64,000 nucleotides of DNA, from assembly GCA_902363735.1 (NCBI GenBank), contig CABJBA010000001.1:744001-808000 (forward strand), read 5' to 3'. A model generated the notes under the pieces. The model saw only the letters and a program-made list of their open reading frames with translations, was not told the origin of the DNA and searched no databases. A program made the position numbers and the translations under genes. This document shows positions 34,224-43,366 of the stretch, piece by piece. The first letter of the stretch is position 1. Each line of letters begins with the position of its first letter. This DNA is from Clostridiaceae bacterium. Its GTDB lineage: Bacteria; Bacillota; Clostridia; Lachnospirales; Lachnospiraceae.

Positions 34224-35471
34224 TTAAGGTGTCTGCAATGCTCCATCCCGCCTTCTGGTCTGGGTCCATGTAGTCACGGTATTTTCACATGGATACTTTG
34301 CCGCTTCCGTTTCATTGATATCCACGCCCAGACCCGGCTTGCCGTTGGCATATACGTAACCGTCCTTAAATTCCGGCATTCCCGGAAATACTTCCAGCAA
34401 AGCGCCGTGAGGTCCCTTTAAATTCTGAATTACGAAATTAGGCGGTTCAATTCCCGACCACTCCTGCACGCCGAAGTTGGGAGAGGCCAGGTCAATGTGA
34501 ATATTGGCTGCATGGGCCAGCGGCGACATATCCCCTGGTCCGTGCCATGCTGTTCTCACGCCGTACTGTTCTGCAAAAACCTGCAGCTTTCTGGCCGGTG
34601 TAATACCGCCGATCTGGCTGATATGTACTCTTATAAAATCGATAAGACGTCTTGCAATAATGTCTTTCCATTCCACCCCGTTGTTAAACAGCTCTCCTTG
34701 GGCAATAGGAATGCTGCTTTGATTCCTTAAATTCTCCAGCCAAGGAAGCTGCTCTATGGAAACCGGATCCTCCAGAAAGAAAAGATCAAAGGGTTCCATG
34801 GCTCTTGCCAGCTTTATTACCTCTACCGGAGCAATTCTCTCATGAACATCATGGACCAGATTCATTTCATATCCGATCTTTCCGCGGATTCCTTCAAACA
34901 GTTTCACTGTATTGCGGATATACTCTCTGGAATCCAGATAGACTCCGTCTAAAGCTCCCTGAGGAGCTGTCATAGGAACAGTGCCATAGCTTTCTCCGCC
35001 GTATCCGCCACACTGGCAACGGATATTGGTGATACCCATTTCCTGATATTTGAGAATATTGTCACAGACCTCCTCCACATCTCTTCCGTCAGCATGACGG
35101 TATACAGGGATACCTTCCCGGCATTTCCCGCCAAATAGCTGGTACACCGGCATTCCTGCCATCTTTCCCTTAATATCCCATAAAGCCATATCTACACCGG
35201 AAATAGCGTTGTTTTCAATGGGGCCGTTTCTCCAGTAGGCATTCTGATGCATCAATTGCCAGATATCTTCTATCCGGTCCACGTCCCTTCCTATAAGAAG
35301 GGGCTTTAAATAATCCTCCACCAAAGTCTTTACAGCCAGATGGCGGTAAGCAAAGGTTGAACATCCCAGTCCGTACAGCCCCGGCTGATTGGTAATGACT
35401 TTTACCACCACCAGATTGATTCCCTCCGGAGCTGTTAAAATCACCTGAATATCACTAATTTTTGTATCCAT
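34224..35471 (-). CDS. ManD/RspA-type sugar-acid dehydratase, copy 1 (enolase superfamily)
   Basis: 415 residues, GGAGG before ATG 35471. Enolase-superfamily acid sugar dehydratase. N-terminal capping domain MDTKISDIQVILTAPEGINL. Metal-type Asp/Glu residues appear in order: EMNLVHDVHERI (Asp), FLEDPVSIE (Glu), AQGELFNNGVEW (Glu), then the catalytic loop HGPGDMSPLAHAAN. ManD enzymes convert D-mannonate or D-gluconate to 2-keto-3-deoxygluconate; some members are inactive regulators. Differs from copy 2 at 28 of 415 residues by my count. An FCD-GntR operator lies just upstream. Confidence 0.92.
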   Translation of the reverse strand: MDTKISDIQVILTAPEGINLVVVKVITNQPGLYGLGCSTFAYRHLAVKTLVEDYLKPLLIGRDVDRIEDIWQLMHQNAYWRNGPIENNAISGVDMALWDIKGKMAGMPVYQLFGGKCREGIPVYRHADGRDVEEVCDNILKYQEMGITNIRCQCGGYGGESYGTVPMTAPQGALDGVYLDSREYIRNTVKLFEGIRGKIGYEMNLVHDVHERIAPVEVIKLARAMEPFDLFFLEDPVSIEQLPWLENLRNQSSIPIAQGELFNNGVEWKDIIARRLIDFIRVHISQIGGITPARKLQVFAEQYGVRTAWHGPGDMSPLAHAANIHIDLASPNFGVQEWSGIEPPNFVIQNLKGPHGALLEVFPGMPEFKDGYVYANGKPGLGVDINETEAAKYPCENTVTTWTQTRRRDGALQTP

Positions 35472-35529
35472 TGTATCCTCCTGTTGATTCTATTTCACCT
35501 GATTTTATCCTCTTTAACTCCTTTTCATC

Positions 35530-35548
35530 TTGTTAGTCGTCTGACATG
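35530..35548. promoter_or_regulatory. FCD-GntR operator upstream of ManD copy 1
   Basis: TTGTTAGTCGTCTGACATG is an imperfect inverted repeat. It matches TTGTTAGATGTCTGACAAG found upstream of the gntR gene itself (36274-36292, opposite strand) at all but three or so positions. It is about 60 bases before the ManD start. Confidence 0.7.
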
Positions 35549-35564
35549 TCGGAGCAGGAAAATA

Positions 35565-36260
35565 TTATTTTTCCTGACGCTGCTCCATATTTTTAATAGC
35601 TCTCATCAAATGCGTTTCCATCTCTTTTTCTGATCTGACGGAATCCCTATTTTTAACAGCATCTAAAATCAATTCATGGTATTCAATACCATCGAATCCG
35701 AAAATGGTATTCATACGAATATGGGTTTTTATGGTCTGCATAAATACTCCATGAAGACTTTTGATGATAAGATTATTCCTGGTGGAAATGCTTAATTCCT
35801 CATGAAACAACATGTCTGCCTTAATATATTCTTTAGGGTTTCCAACGTTTTCTTTCATATGGTTCAAACAGCTTTCCAACTTTAAAATATTCTCTTCTGT
35901 GGAACGCAGAGCTGCAAAATATGCACTTTTAGGCTCTAAAATACTTCTGAACTCAAGAACCTTAAGGATATCCTTGTAATCTTCCTCTGTGATGGTGTTC
36001 TTATTGGCAGCAAAAGGATTTACATTATTGGTTTCCACGTAAGTTCCCATTCCCTGCTCACTTTTTAAAACACCGATTCCCACAAGCTCCCTGATAGCCG
36101 CACGGACACTAGCCCGGCTGACTCCCAAAGTTTTGGTCAGCTGTGCTTCTGAGTCTATTTTTGTTCCAACTTCCCAGACACCATTTTCAATATTCTCTTT
36201 CAGATATTCGACAATCTGTTCTGTTACATTCTTTCTATTAATCTTTAAACTATCAGACAT
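35565..36260 (-). CDS. GntR-family regulator, FCD subfamily
   Basis: 231 residues. Winged helix VTEQIVEYLKENIENGVWEV and LGVSRASVRAAIRELVGIGV, FCD effector domain with the metal-type residues in the 90-220 region (EFRSILEPKSAYFAALR). It lies between two SDR/ManD modules and upstream of ManD copy 1. Matching palindromes flank it: one in its own promoter and one before ManD copy 1. Autoregulation and control of sugar-acid use is a strong inference. The ligand is likely a uronate or 2-keto-3-deoxygluconate-type acid, unproven. Confidence 0.92.
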   Translation of the reverse strand: MSDSLKINRKNVTEQIVEYLKENIENGVWEVGTKIDSEAQLTKTLGVSRASVRAAIRELVGIGVLKSEQGMGTYVETNNVNPFAANKNTITEEDYKDILKVLEFRSILEPKSAYFAALRSTEENILKLESCLNHMKENVGNPKEYIKADMLFHEELSISTRNNLIIKSLHGVFMQTIKTHIRMNTIFGFDGIEYHELILDAVKNRDSVRSEKEMETHLMRAIKNMEQRQEK

Positions 36261-36273
36261 TGTCGCCCCTTTA

Positions 36274-36292
36274 CTTGTCAGACATCTAACAA
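36274..36292. promoter_or_regulatory. FCD-GntR operator upstream of gntR
   Basis: CTTGTCAGACATCTAACAA, whose complement TTGTTAGATGTCTGACAAG matches the site at 35530. It lies 14 bases before the gntR start, so binding would block its transcription. Confidence 0.7.
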
Positions 36293-36457
36293 CTTGTGTT
36301 AAGTCTATCTTATAATCTTAATTTCGTCAATTTCTCATTGTCACAATTTTAGCAGATGTTTTTTGTGCACTTTATACAATGACTTTGAATGATTTTCTTT
36401 GTAGAAAAAGAACAGACAAACTCTGAAACTTCCAGATCTGCCTGTACTTTTTTGAAC

Positions 36458-37222
36458 TTATTTTACCAGATAACCTCCGTCTACAGGTATAGTAGTGCCG
36501 TTTAAGTAATCCGATGCAGAAGAAGCCAGGAACAGAACCGGTCCTTTTAAATCCTCAGGTGTTCCCCATCTTCCCGCAGGAATTCTGGCTGTGCATTCAT
36601 CTTTTCTGGATTGGGCCATATTGGCACACATTTCTGTATCCATATAGCCGGGACAGATGCAGTTAATGTTAATGTTGCGGCCTGCACAGTCCACTGCCAG
36701 ACTTTTCGTCAGCTGGGATACCGCTCCCTTTGTGGCTGTATAAGCAGGAACTGTGGTTCCCCCGAACCAGGTCACCATAGAACCTATGGTGATGATCTTT
36801 CCTCCCCAGCTCTGGGACAGCATCACTTTTAATGCCTTCTGGATCATAATAAACACATGGTTTAAGTTGATATCCACCACCAGATCCCACTCCTCCAGAG
36901 GAAATTCCTCCGGCAGATGTCTTCTCTGGATTCCTGCTGCCGGAATGAGTACGTCAAGCTTTCCTTCGAGAATCTCCATAGCCTGATCAAAAATACGGCC
37001 GATATCATTACGGTCAGCTAAGTTTCCAGCCACACCATAGGCTTCATATCCCATTTTCCTATACCCGGATACAACATGATTCAGCTTTTCCTCCTGTACA
37101 TCCACAAGAACCACTTTACAGCCGGCTTCTAAAAGTCCTTCTGCCATTCCTCTGGATAATCCCTGTGCTCCTCCTGTTACAATACAATGCTTTCCCGTTA
37201 CATCAAATTTACTGGATACCAT
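36458..37222 (-). CDS. SDR-family sugar-acid oxidoreductase, copy 2
   Basis: 254 residues from ATG 37222, 8 bases after GGGAGG; an in-frame start at 37243 is unlikely. Same fold and motifs as copy 1 (TGGAQGLSRG, PAAG, AYTATKGAVSQ). 92% identical to copy 1 at protein level by counting. It is the last gene of the Dpp-type transporter operon and follows the RspB-like dehydrogenase by 13 bases. Confidence 0.88.
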   Translation of the reverse strand: MVSSKFDVTGKHCIVTGGAQGLSRGMAEGLLEAGCKVVLVDVQEEKLNHVVSGYRKMGYEAYGVAGNLADRNDIGRIFDQAMEILEGKLDVLIPAAGIQRRHLPEEFPLEEWDLVVDINLNHVFIMIQKALKVMLSQSWGGKIITIGSMVTWFGGTTVPAYTATKGAVSQLTKSLAVDCAGRNININCICPGYMDTEMCANMAQSRKDECTARIPAGRWGTPEDLKGPVLFLASSASDYLNGTTIPVDGGYLVK

Positions 37223-37235
37223 GATTTTTCCTCCC

Positions 37236-38258
37236 TCAATCAAATAATATGACCGTCTTCTTTACAGCCGGGTCCGGGTTTTCCATGTTTTCAAATACTT
37301 TTTCAATTTCGCTGAACTTTACAAAGGTGGTTGCCAGTCCATCTAGCCGGTATTTGCCCTCTGCCATATTCTTTGCCACAGGCTGGAACTGGTAAGCGCT
37401 CATACGGCTTCCGATGATATCCAGCTCCCGTTTGTTAATATCCGCCTGGCTGATATTTTCCGGTTTGTTTGAAAATCCCATAGGGATAACCCTTCCCGCA
37501 TTGCATACAATTCCAGGTTGGAGCAGCAGAGCCAGACTTCCCGGAAAACAAGCGGAATCATAAGCTGCGGTACAGCCATGGCCTTCTGTAATTTGGCTGA
37601 TTCGTTCTGCCATATCTTCTGTTTTGCTGTTAATTACATAATCCGCTCCAAAAGTTTTTGCCCGCTCCAAAGAACTGTCCTCAACGTCACAGCAGATCAC
37701 TTTTGCTCCAATAACCTTGCAGGCCTGAAGGATGATGGTTCCTATGGTTCCTGTTCCAAGTATAAATACTGTATCATCCGCCTGTATCCGTCCCCGTTTG
37801 GTGCAGTGAGCTCCAATGGCAATGGGCTCAATCAGAGCCGCATCTTTCCAGGGTATGCTTTTATCAATCTCATATACGTCATCTTCCGGCACTGTAAAAT
37901 ACTCTCTCCAGCCTCCGTCCGTTCCGCTTCCCCTCACAAGAACTTTTTCACATACCTCTTCTCTTCCATGGGTACACTGATAGCACTGTCCGCAGGTGAT
38001 GATTAAGTCCACCACCACATGGTCCCCCTCTTTGACTCTGGTCACATTTTTTCCAACCTTGGCCACAATTCCTGCATTTTCATGGCCCGGAACCAAGGGA
38101 TACTTGGAAAGAGGATTTTCTCCCTTATAAATATGTAAGTCACTTCCGCACACTCCTGCTGCCTTCATCTGAACCAATACATCATTATCTCCCGGCTCAG
38201 GAATGGGTATTTCTCTTATTTCATAATGAAACGGACTGGTAATCACACAAGATTTCAT
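37236..38258 (-). CDS. Zinc-dependent alcohol dehydrogenase (RspB/sugar-acid dehydrogenase-like)
   Basis: 340 residues, medium-chain zinc dehydrogenase. Catalytic zinc: Cys in GVCGSD and His/Glu in PGHENAG. Structural zinc: C..C..C.......C in TCGQCYQCTHGREEVC. Rossmann motif FILGTGTIGTIILQACKVIG. RspA (ManD) and RspB (this family) are partners in starvation-sensing and sugar-acid catabolism; here it sits between ManD copy 2 and SDR copy 2 in one operon. Substrate likely a hexonate such as L-idonate or L-galactonate (inference). Confidence 0.9.
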   Translation of the reverse strand: MKSCVITSPFHYEIREIPIPEPGDNDVLVQMKAAGVCGSDLHIYKGENPLSKYPLVPGHENAGIVAKVGKNVTRVKEGDHVVVDLIITCGQCYQCTHGREEVCEKVLVRGSGTDGGWREYFTVPEDDVYEIDKSIPWKDAALIEPIAIGAHCTKRGRIQADDTVFILGTGTIGTIILQACKVIGAKVICCDVEDSSLERAKTFGADYVINSKTEDMAERISQITEGHGCTAAYDSACFPGSLALLLQPGIVCNAGRVIPMGFSNKPENISQADINKRELDIIGSRMSAYQFQPVAKNMAEGKYRLDGLATTFVKFSEIEKVFENMENPDPAVKKTVILFD

Positions 38259-38298
38259 GCTGGTTTCCTCCTTATTTTTATCATATCACGCTCAATCA

Positions 38299-39546
38299 TT
38301 ACGGCGTCTGCAGTGCCCCATCACGCCTTCTGGTCTGGGTCCAGGTAACCACTGTATTTTCACAGGGATATTTGGCTGCTTCCTTCTCATTAATGTCCAC
38401 TCCCAGACCGGGCTTGTCATTGGCATAGACATAACCTTCCTTAAATTCCGGCAGTCCGGGGAACACCTCTAATAAAGCTCCGTGAGGTCCCTTTAAATCC
38501 TGAATCACAAAATTAGGCGGTTCAATACCGGACCACTCCTGCACGCCGAAGTTGGGAGAGGCCAGGTCAATGTGAATGTTTGCCGCATGAGCAACAGGTG
38601 ACATGTCTCCCGGCCCGTGCCAGGCCGTTCTCACGCCGAACTGCTCTGCAAATATCTGCAGTTTCCTGGCCGGCGTAATGCCGCCGATCTGACTGATATG
38701 CACCCTTATGAAATCAATAAGACGCTTTGCAATAATATCCTTCCATTCCACCCCATTGTTAAACAGCTCTCCCTGTGCAATGGGAATGCTGGTCTGGTTT
38801 CTTAAATTCTCCAGCCAGGAAAGATGTTCAATAGAAACCGGGTCTTCCAGAAAGAAGAGATCAAAGGGTTCCATTGCTCTTGCAAGCTTTATGACCTCGA
38901 CCGGAGCAATTCTTTCGTGGACATCGTGAACCAGATTCATTTCATATCCGATCTTTGTCCGGATCCCCTCAAACAGCTTTACCGTATTGCGGATATACTC
39001 TCTGGAATCCAAATAGATCCCGTCTAAAGCACCTTCTGGAGCTGTCTTTGGAATTGTACCGTAGCTGTCTCCTCCATATCCCCCGCACTGGCAGCGGATA
39101 TTGGTGATTCCCATTTCCTGAAACTTAAGAATGTTGTCACAGACCTCCTCCACATCTCTTCCGTCGGCGTGACGGTATACCGGGATTCCTTCCCGGCATT
39201 TTCCGCCTAATAGCTGATACACCGGCATTCCTGCCATCTTTCCCTTAATATCCCACAATGCCATGTCCACGCCGGAAATGGCGTTGTTTTCAATAGGGCC
39301 GTTTCTCCAGTAGCCGTTCTGGTGCATCAGCTGCCAGATATCCTCGATCCTGTCCACTGCCCTTCCCATAAGAAGAGGCCGTAAATATTCCTCTACCAAA
39401 GCCTTAACAGCCAGATGACGGTAAGCAAAGGTGGCACACCCCAGTCCGTACAGTCCCGGCTGGTTGGTAATCACCTTTACCACCACCAAGTTGATTCCTT
39501 CCGGAGCTGTTAAAATCACCTGAATATCACTGATCTTTGTATCCAT
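38299..39546 (-). CDS. ManD/RspA-type sugar-acid dehydratase, copy 2
   Basis: 415 residues from ATG 39546 (MDTKISDIQV), GGAGG 5 bases upstream. The longer reading frame to 39747 overlaps the ATPase gene and is not used. Metal and catalytic motifs as in copy 1 (HDVHER, LEDP, QGELFN, HGPGDMSP). It is encoded right after the transporter's ATPase genes, so transport and dehydration are coupled in one transcript. Same duplication as copy 1. Confidence 0.92.
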   Translation of the reverse strand: MDTKISDIQVILTAPEGINLVVVKVITNQPGLYGLGCATFAYRHLAVKALVEEYLRPLLMGRAVDRIEDIWQLMHQNGYWRNGPIENNAISGVDMALWDIKGKMAGMPVYQLLGGKCREGIPVYRHADGRDVEEVCDNILKFQEMGITNIRCQCGGYGGDSYGTIPKTAPEGALDGIYLDSREYIRNTVKLFEGIRTKIGYEMNLVHDVHERIAPVEVIKLARAMEPFDLFFLEDPVSIEHLSWLENLRNQTSIPIAQGELFNNGVEWKDIIAKRLIDFIRVHISQIGGITPARKLQIFAEQFGVRTAWHGPGDMSPVAHAANIHIDLASPNFGVQEWSGIEPPNFVIQDLKGPHGALLEVFPGLPEFKEGYVYANDKPGLGVDINEKEAAKYPCENTVVTWTQTRRRDGALQTP

Positions 39547-39559
39547 AATGTCCTCCTGT

Positions 39560-40567
39560 TTATTCTGTTTCGCCTGCTTCCAGATTCCTGGCATATTCCC
39601 TGGTCTCCTTATAAAAATGACACGCCACCCGATGTCCCGGCTCCGCTTCCTCAAGTTCCGGCTTTTTTGTCTTGCAGATATCCCTGCATAAAAAGCATCT
39701 TGGGGCAAAACGGCAGCCTTCCCCCGGATTAATGGGGCTTGGCACATCTCCTTTTAGAACAATACGGCCGGTTTTTTCCTCAAAATTGATTTTGGGAACA
39801 GCCGATAACAAGGCAATGGTGTAGGGATGAAGAGCGTTTGCAAATATCATATCCGTATTCGCAATTTCAATTATCTGACCTAAATACATAACCGCCACCC
39901 TCTGGGAGATATGTCTTACCACGCTTAAATCATGGGAAATAAACAGAAAGGATAGATTCATCTTTTTCTGAAGATCCATGAGAAGGTTGATGATAGTAGC
40001 CTGAATGGAAACGTCTAATGAAGAAACCGGCTCATCGCAGACAATAAATTCCGGACCCAGGGACAACGCCCTGGCAATTCCCACCAACTGACGCTTTCCT
40101 CCATCCAGCTCATGGGGATATTTCTCCAGAACATACTGTTCCAGACCGCACAGTTCAATAATTTCTTCTATTTTCTTCTGTCTCTCTCTTCCTTCGCAAA
40201 GACCATGAATGCGGTAAGCTTCCTCCAATATACTGTTAATCGTTTTTTTTGGATTTAAAGAGGAGTAAGGGTCCTGGAAAATGATCTGGATTTTTTTCCG
40301 GAATTCCATGCTTTCACTGCCCTTGGAATCCAGAACACTGCTTGCTTTATATAAAACCTCTCCCTCCGTTGCCTTATGAAGCCTCATAATCACATTTCCC
40401 ACTGTGGACTTTCCGCAGCCAGACTCTCCTACCAGACCCAGAGTTTCTCCAGGGTTTACAGAAAAGCTGATGCCGTCCACGGCGTGAAGAGTCCCTTTAT
40501 TTTTTACTTTAAAATGTTTTTTCAAATTCCGGATCTCTATGACCGGAAGATTCTGATTTTCTGCCAC
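39560..40567 (-). CDS. Dpp/Opp-type ABC transporter ATP-binding protein (F subunit)
   Basis: 335 residues. Walker [14 protein letters not shown], signature [15 protein letters not shown] (Asp in place of the usual Ser), Walker [13 protein letters not shown], and the OppF-type C-terminal tail [20 protein letters not shown] with cysteines. Works as heterodimer with the D subunit upstream. The operon codes for sugar-acid enzymes, so the cargo may not be a peptide. Some such importers carry oligosaccharides. Confidence 0.93.
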   Translation of the reverse strand: MAENQNLPVIEIRNLKKHFKVKNKGTLHAVDGISFSVNPGETLGLVGESGCGKSTVGNVIMRLHKATEGEVLYKASSVLDSKGSESMEFRKKIQIIFQDPYSSLNPKKTINSILEEAYRIHGLCEGRERQKKIEEIIELCGLEQYVLEKYPHELDGGKRQLVGIARALSLGPEFIVCDEPVSSLDVSIQATIINLLMDLQKKMNLSFLFISHDLSVVRHISQRVAVMYLGQIIEIANTDMIFANALHPYTIALLSAVPKINFEEKTGRIVLKGDVPSPINPGEGCRFAPRCFLCRDICKTKKPELEEAEPGHRVACHFYKETREYARNLEAGETE

Positions 40568-40569
40568 TC

Positions 40570-41532
40570 TTACACCTCTCTTTCCCAGCAGGCAACCATA
40601 TGACCCTGGTCACATTCCTCAAGGGGCGGCATTTCCCTTTTGCACTGGTCTGTACAGTAGCTGCAGCGTGGATGAAACTTACAGCCGGCAGGAAGAGAAT
40701 TGGCATTTGCCACATTTCCCGGAATAAAGGCCAGCCTGTTTCTGGGTCCTGTTAAGTTGGGAATTGCCCCTAACAGCCCTCTTGTATACCAGTGCCGGGG
40801 ATTTGTAAATACTTCTTTTACGGTACCGTATTCAATGATGGTTCCTGCATATATGACTGCAACCTTCTGGCAAAGTTCTGCGATGATTCCCAAGTTGTGG
40901 GTAATCATGAGAAGGGAACTGGATCGCTTCTTCTGCAGCTCCTTGATCAGTTCCAGAATCTGGGCCTGAATGGTCACGTCAAGGGCAGTGGTGGGTTCGT
41001 CTGCAATCAGCAGTTCCGGATTGCAGGCAAGAGCCGCTGCAATTCCCACCCTCTGCCTCATTCCTCCTGAAAACTGATGGGGAAAATCCTCCAGACGGTA
41101 TTTGGCAATTCCCACCAGCTCCAGCAGCTCTTCTGCCCGCCTGGCTGCCTCCTTTTTACTTAAATTCTCATGCTTTCTCAAAACCATGGATATCTGCTCT
41201 CCCACGGTGAAGAGTGGATTTAAAGAGCTTAAAGGGTTCTGGAATATCATGGATATCTTATTTCCCCTCATTTCTTCCAGGCTTTTTTTATTCATATCTA
41301 AAACAGATGTTCCGTCAAAGGTGATGGAACCTTCCGTCACATTGCCTACTCCATGGGGAAGCAGCTTTAAGGCGGATAAGGCAATGGTGGTCTTTCCGGC
41401 CCCTGTCTCTCCCACCAGCCCCAGAGCTTCTCCCCGTTCAATGGTTAAATTGACCCCGTTCAAGGCGTGGGCGGTTGCGCGGCCTGTTTTGTATTCCACA
41501 TGCAGGTCTTTTATTTCCAACAATGGTGCCAT
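40570..41532 (-). CDS. Dpp/Opp-type ABC transporter ATP-binding protein (D subunit)
   Basis: 320 residues. Walker A VGETGAGKTTIALS, signature FSGGMRQRVGIAAALA, Walker B LLIADEPTTALD, and the OppD C-terminal Fe-S-like Cys tail CKFHPRCSYCTDQCKREMPP. Stops 2 bases before the F subunit starts. Energises import with the two permeases. Confidence 0.94.
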   Translation of the reverse strand: MAPLLEIKDLHVEYKTGRATAHALNGVNLTIERGEALGLVGETGAGKTTIALSALKLLPHGVGNVTEGSITFDGTSVLDMNKKSLEEMRGNKISMIFQNPLSSLNPLFTVGEQISMVLRKHENLSKKEAARRAEELLELVGIAKYRLEDFPHQFSGGMRQRVGIAAALACNPELLIADEPTTALDVTIQAQILELIKELQKKRSSSLLMITHNLGIIAELCQKVAVIYAGTIIEYGTVKEVFTNPRHWYTRGLLGAIPNLTGPRNRLAFIPGNVANANSLPAGCKFHPRCSYCTDQCKREMPPLEECDQGHMVACWEREV

Positions 41533-41548
41533 GTTTTCGCCTCCATAT

Positions 41549-42403
41549 TTAATCTTTGTTTTTGGGATCTAAAATGTCCCGGATTCCGTCCCCAAGGAAG
41601 TTAAAGGCCAGAACAATGATCATCAGTGTGACTCCCGGAACCACCACGGTCCATGGAGCTGTGGCTATATATTCCCTGCCGTCTGCAATCATGGATCCCA
41701 GGGAAGGGTTGGGAAGTGGAACTCCCATTCCCAGAAAGCTTAAATTAGCCTCCGTTAAAATAACAAATCCAATTTGCTGGCTCATTAAAATAATCAGCGG
41801 TGTCAGTACACAGGGCAGGATCTGGGTCAGAAGGATTCTGCCATTTGAGGCCCCCAGTACTCTTGAAGCCTGAATAAACTCTGAATTACGAATTCCCATA
41901 ACGCTTCCCCGCACCACTCTGGTATAAGAGGTCCAGCCTACCACAGCCAGAACCAGCAATAGGTTGGGCACGCTGTTTCCAAAGATCGCCATAACGGTTA
42001 TGGCAAGTACCATAGTGGGAATGGACAACTGAATGTCGCAGATACGCATGATTAAATTGTCAACAGCCCCTCCGAAATAGCCTGCTATGGCTCCCAGGGT
42101 GGTTCCGATTACAGCAGGAATTAAAACTCCTGCGGCTGCAATCAGCAGAGAAATTCTGCATCCGATTACCAGCCTTGTAAAAATATCCTGCCCAAGGGCA
42201 TCCGTGCCCAGAATATGTCCGCTGATTCCATTCCGAAATAATTCAGGAGAAATCAGACGTTTTCTCAAATCCGACTGTATGGGATCATAGACCACAAACA
42301 GAGGTGATGTAAATGCGGCAATGATGACCAGAACCGCTATCATTATTCCAATGACGAAGAATTTGGATTTTCTCATCCTTCTCAGCAATTCACTTTTTTT
42401 CAT
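41549..42403 (-). CDS. Dpp/Opp-type ABC transporter permease (C subunit)
   Basis: 284 residues, five to six membrane helices, OppC family. N-terminal cytoplasmic tail then IMIAVLVIIAAFTSPLFVVY, SGHILGTDALGQDIFTRLVI, the EAA loop REF-like QASRVLGASNGRILLTQILP, and the C-terminal LAFNFLGDGIRDILDPKNKD. Pairs with the B permease upstream by 12 bases. Confidence 0.94.
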   Translation of the reverse strand: MKKSELLRRMRKSKFFVIGIMIAVLVIIAAFTSPLFVVYDPIQSDLRKRLISPELFRNGISGHILGTDALGQDIFTRLVIGCRISLLIAAAGVLIPAVIGTTLGAIAGYFGGAVDNLIMRICDIQLSIPTMVLAITVMAIFGNSVPNLLLVLAVVGWTSYTRVVRGSVMGIRNSEFIQASRVLGASNGRILLTQILPCVLTPLIILMSQQIGFVILTEANLSFLGMGVPLPNPSLGSMIADGREYIATAPWTVVVPGVTLMIIVLAFNFLGDGIRDILDPKNKD

Positions 42404-42415
42404 GTCGGCTCCTCC

Positions 42416-43345
42416 CTAATTGAGACTCATGCGGGGATCCACCACAACATAGATGATATCCACCAGAATGTTAATGATTACAAACAGAGAAGCCGTTACC
42501 AGCAGAATGGACTGAATCAGGGGAAAGTCCCTCATACTGATGGCTTTTACCGTCAGGCTTCCAAGCCCGGGCCAGCCAAATACCTGTTCCACAATGATGG
42601 CCCCTGCCAAGAGCTGGCCGATCTGCATGCCGATAATGGTGATGGTAGGCAGCAAAGCATTTTTCAGTGCATATTTGGTATAAATCTTAAAATTTCCGAT
42701 TCCTCTCGCCTTTGTGGCAGTTATATAATCTTCTTCCAGTACCTCGTACATCCCGGAACGGAGCATTCTCGTTACCAGAGCTGCCAGAGGCAGTCCCAAA
42801 GTCAGGGCCGGAAGAATTAAATTCTGGAAGGAACCATAGCCCTGGGTGGGCAGTACCCCCATGAAAACCCCGAAAAACAAGATAAACAGAAGCCCAAGCC
42901 AAACCTGGGACATGGACATTCCCAATAAAGCGAACACCATGGAAATGAAGTCTATGACTGATCCCTTTTTAATACCTGAAATAATTCCCATGGGAAAGCT
43001 GACCAAAATAGAAATCACCACCGCTGCAAAAGTCAAAAGCCCGGTTGCCGGAAGACGTCCGAAAATAAGTTCTTCACAGGAACGGTTAAAGAAAATAGAT
43101 GTTCCCAGATTTCCGCGGACCACACCCCATATATAAATCAGATACTGCTGGATCATCGGCTTATCCAGCCCCATCTTAGCCTCCACAGCGGCAATCTGCT
43201 CTGCCGTGGCATTGTCCGGCAGCATAAGAGCTGCCGGATTACCCGGGGCCAGGCGCATAAGGCCAAAAGCTACTACCGATACTCCAAAAAGCACGATAAC
43301 TGCCGAAAAAAGCCTTTTTGCCATAAATCGCATAAAATTCTGCAT
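42416..43345 (-). CDS. Dpp/Opp-type ABC transporter permease (B subunit)
   Basis: 309 residues, six membrane helices, OppB family. LFGVSVVAFGLMRLAPGNPA near the start is typical; the EAA loop is TATKARGIGNFKIYTKYALK, and the C-terminus ends DIIYVVVDPRMSLN. Preceded by AGGGGG. Next gene after the binding lipoprotein. Confidence 0.94.
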   Translation of the reverse strand: MQNFMRFMAKRLFSAVIVLFGVSVVAFGLMRLAPGNPAALMLPDNATAEQIAAVEAKMGLDKPMIQQYLIYIWGVVRGNLGTSIFFNRSCEELIFGRLPATGLLTFAAVVISILVSFPMGIISGIKKGSVIDFISMVFALLGMSMSQVWLGLLFILFFGVFMGVLPTQGYGSFQNLILPALTLGLPLAALVTRMLRSGMYEVLEEDYITATKARGIGNFKIYTKYALKNALLPTITIIGMQIGQLLAGAIIVEQVFGWPGLGSLTVKAISMRDFPLIQSILLVTASLFVIINILVDIIYVVVDPRMSLN

Positions 43346-43366
43346 ATTAATACCCCCTGGTTTTTC

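Noticed and set aside
38299..39747. Longer ManD copy 2 starting at 39747
   Set aside because: The first 67 codons overlap the ATPase gene and have no family likeness; ATG 39546 has GGAGG and matches copy 1.
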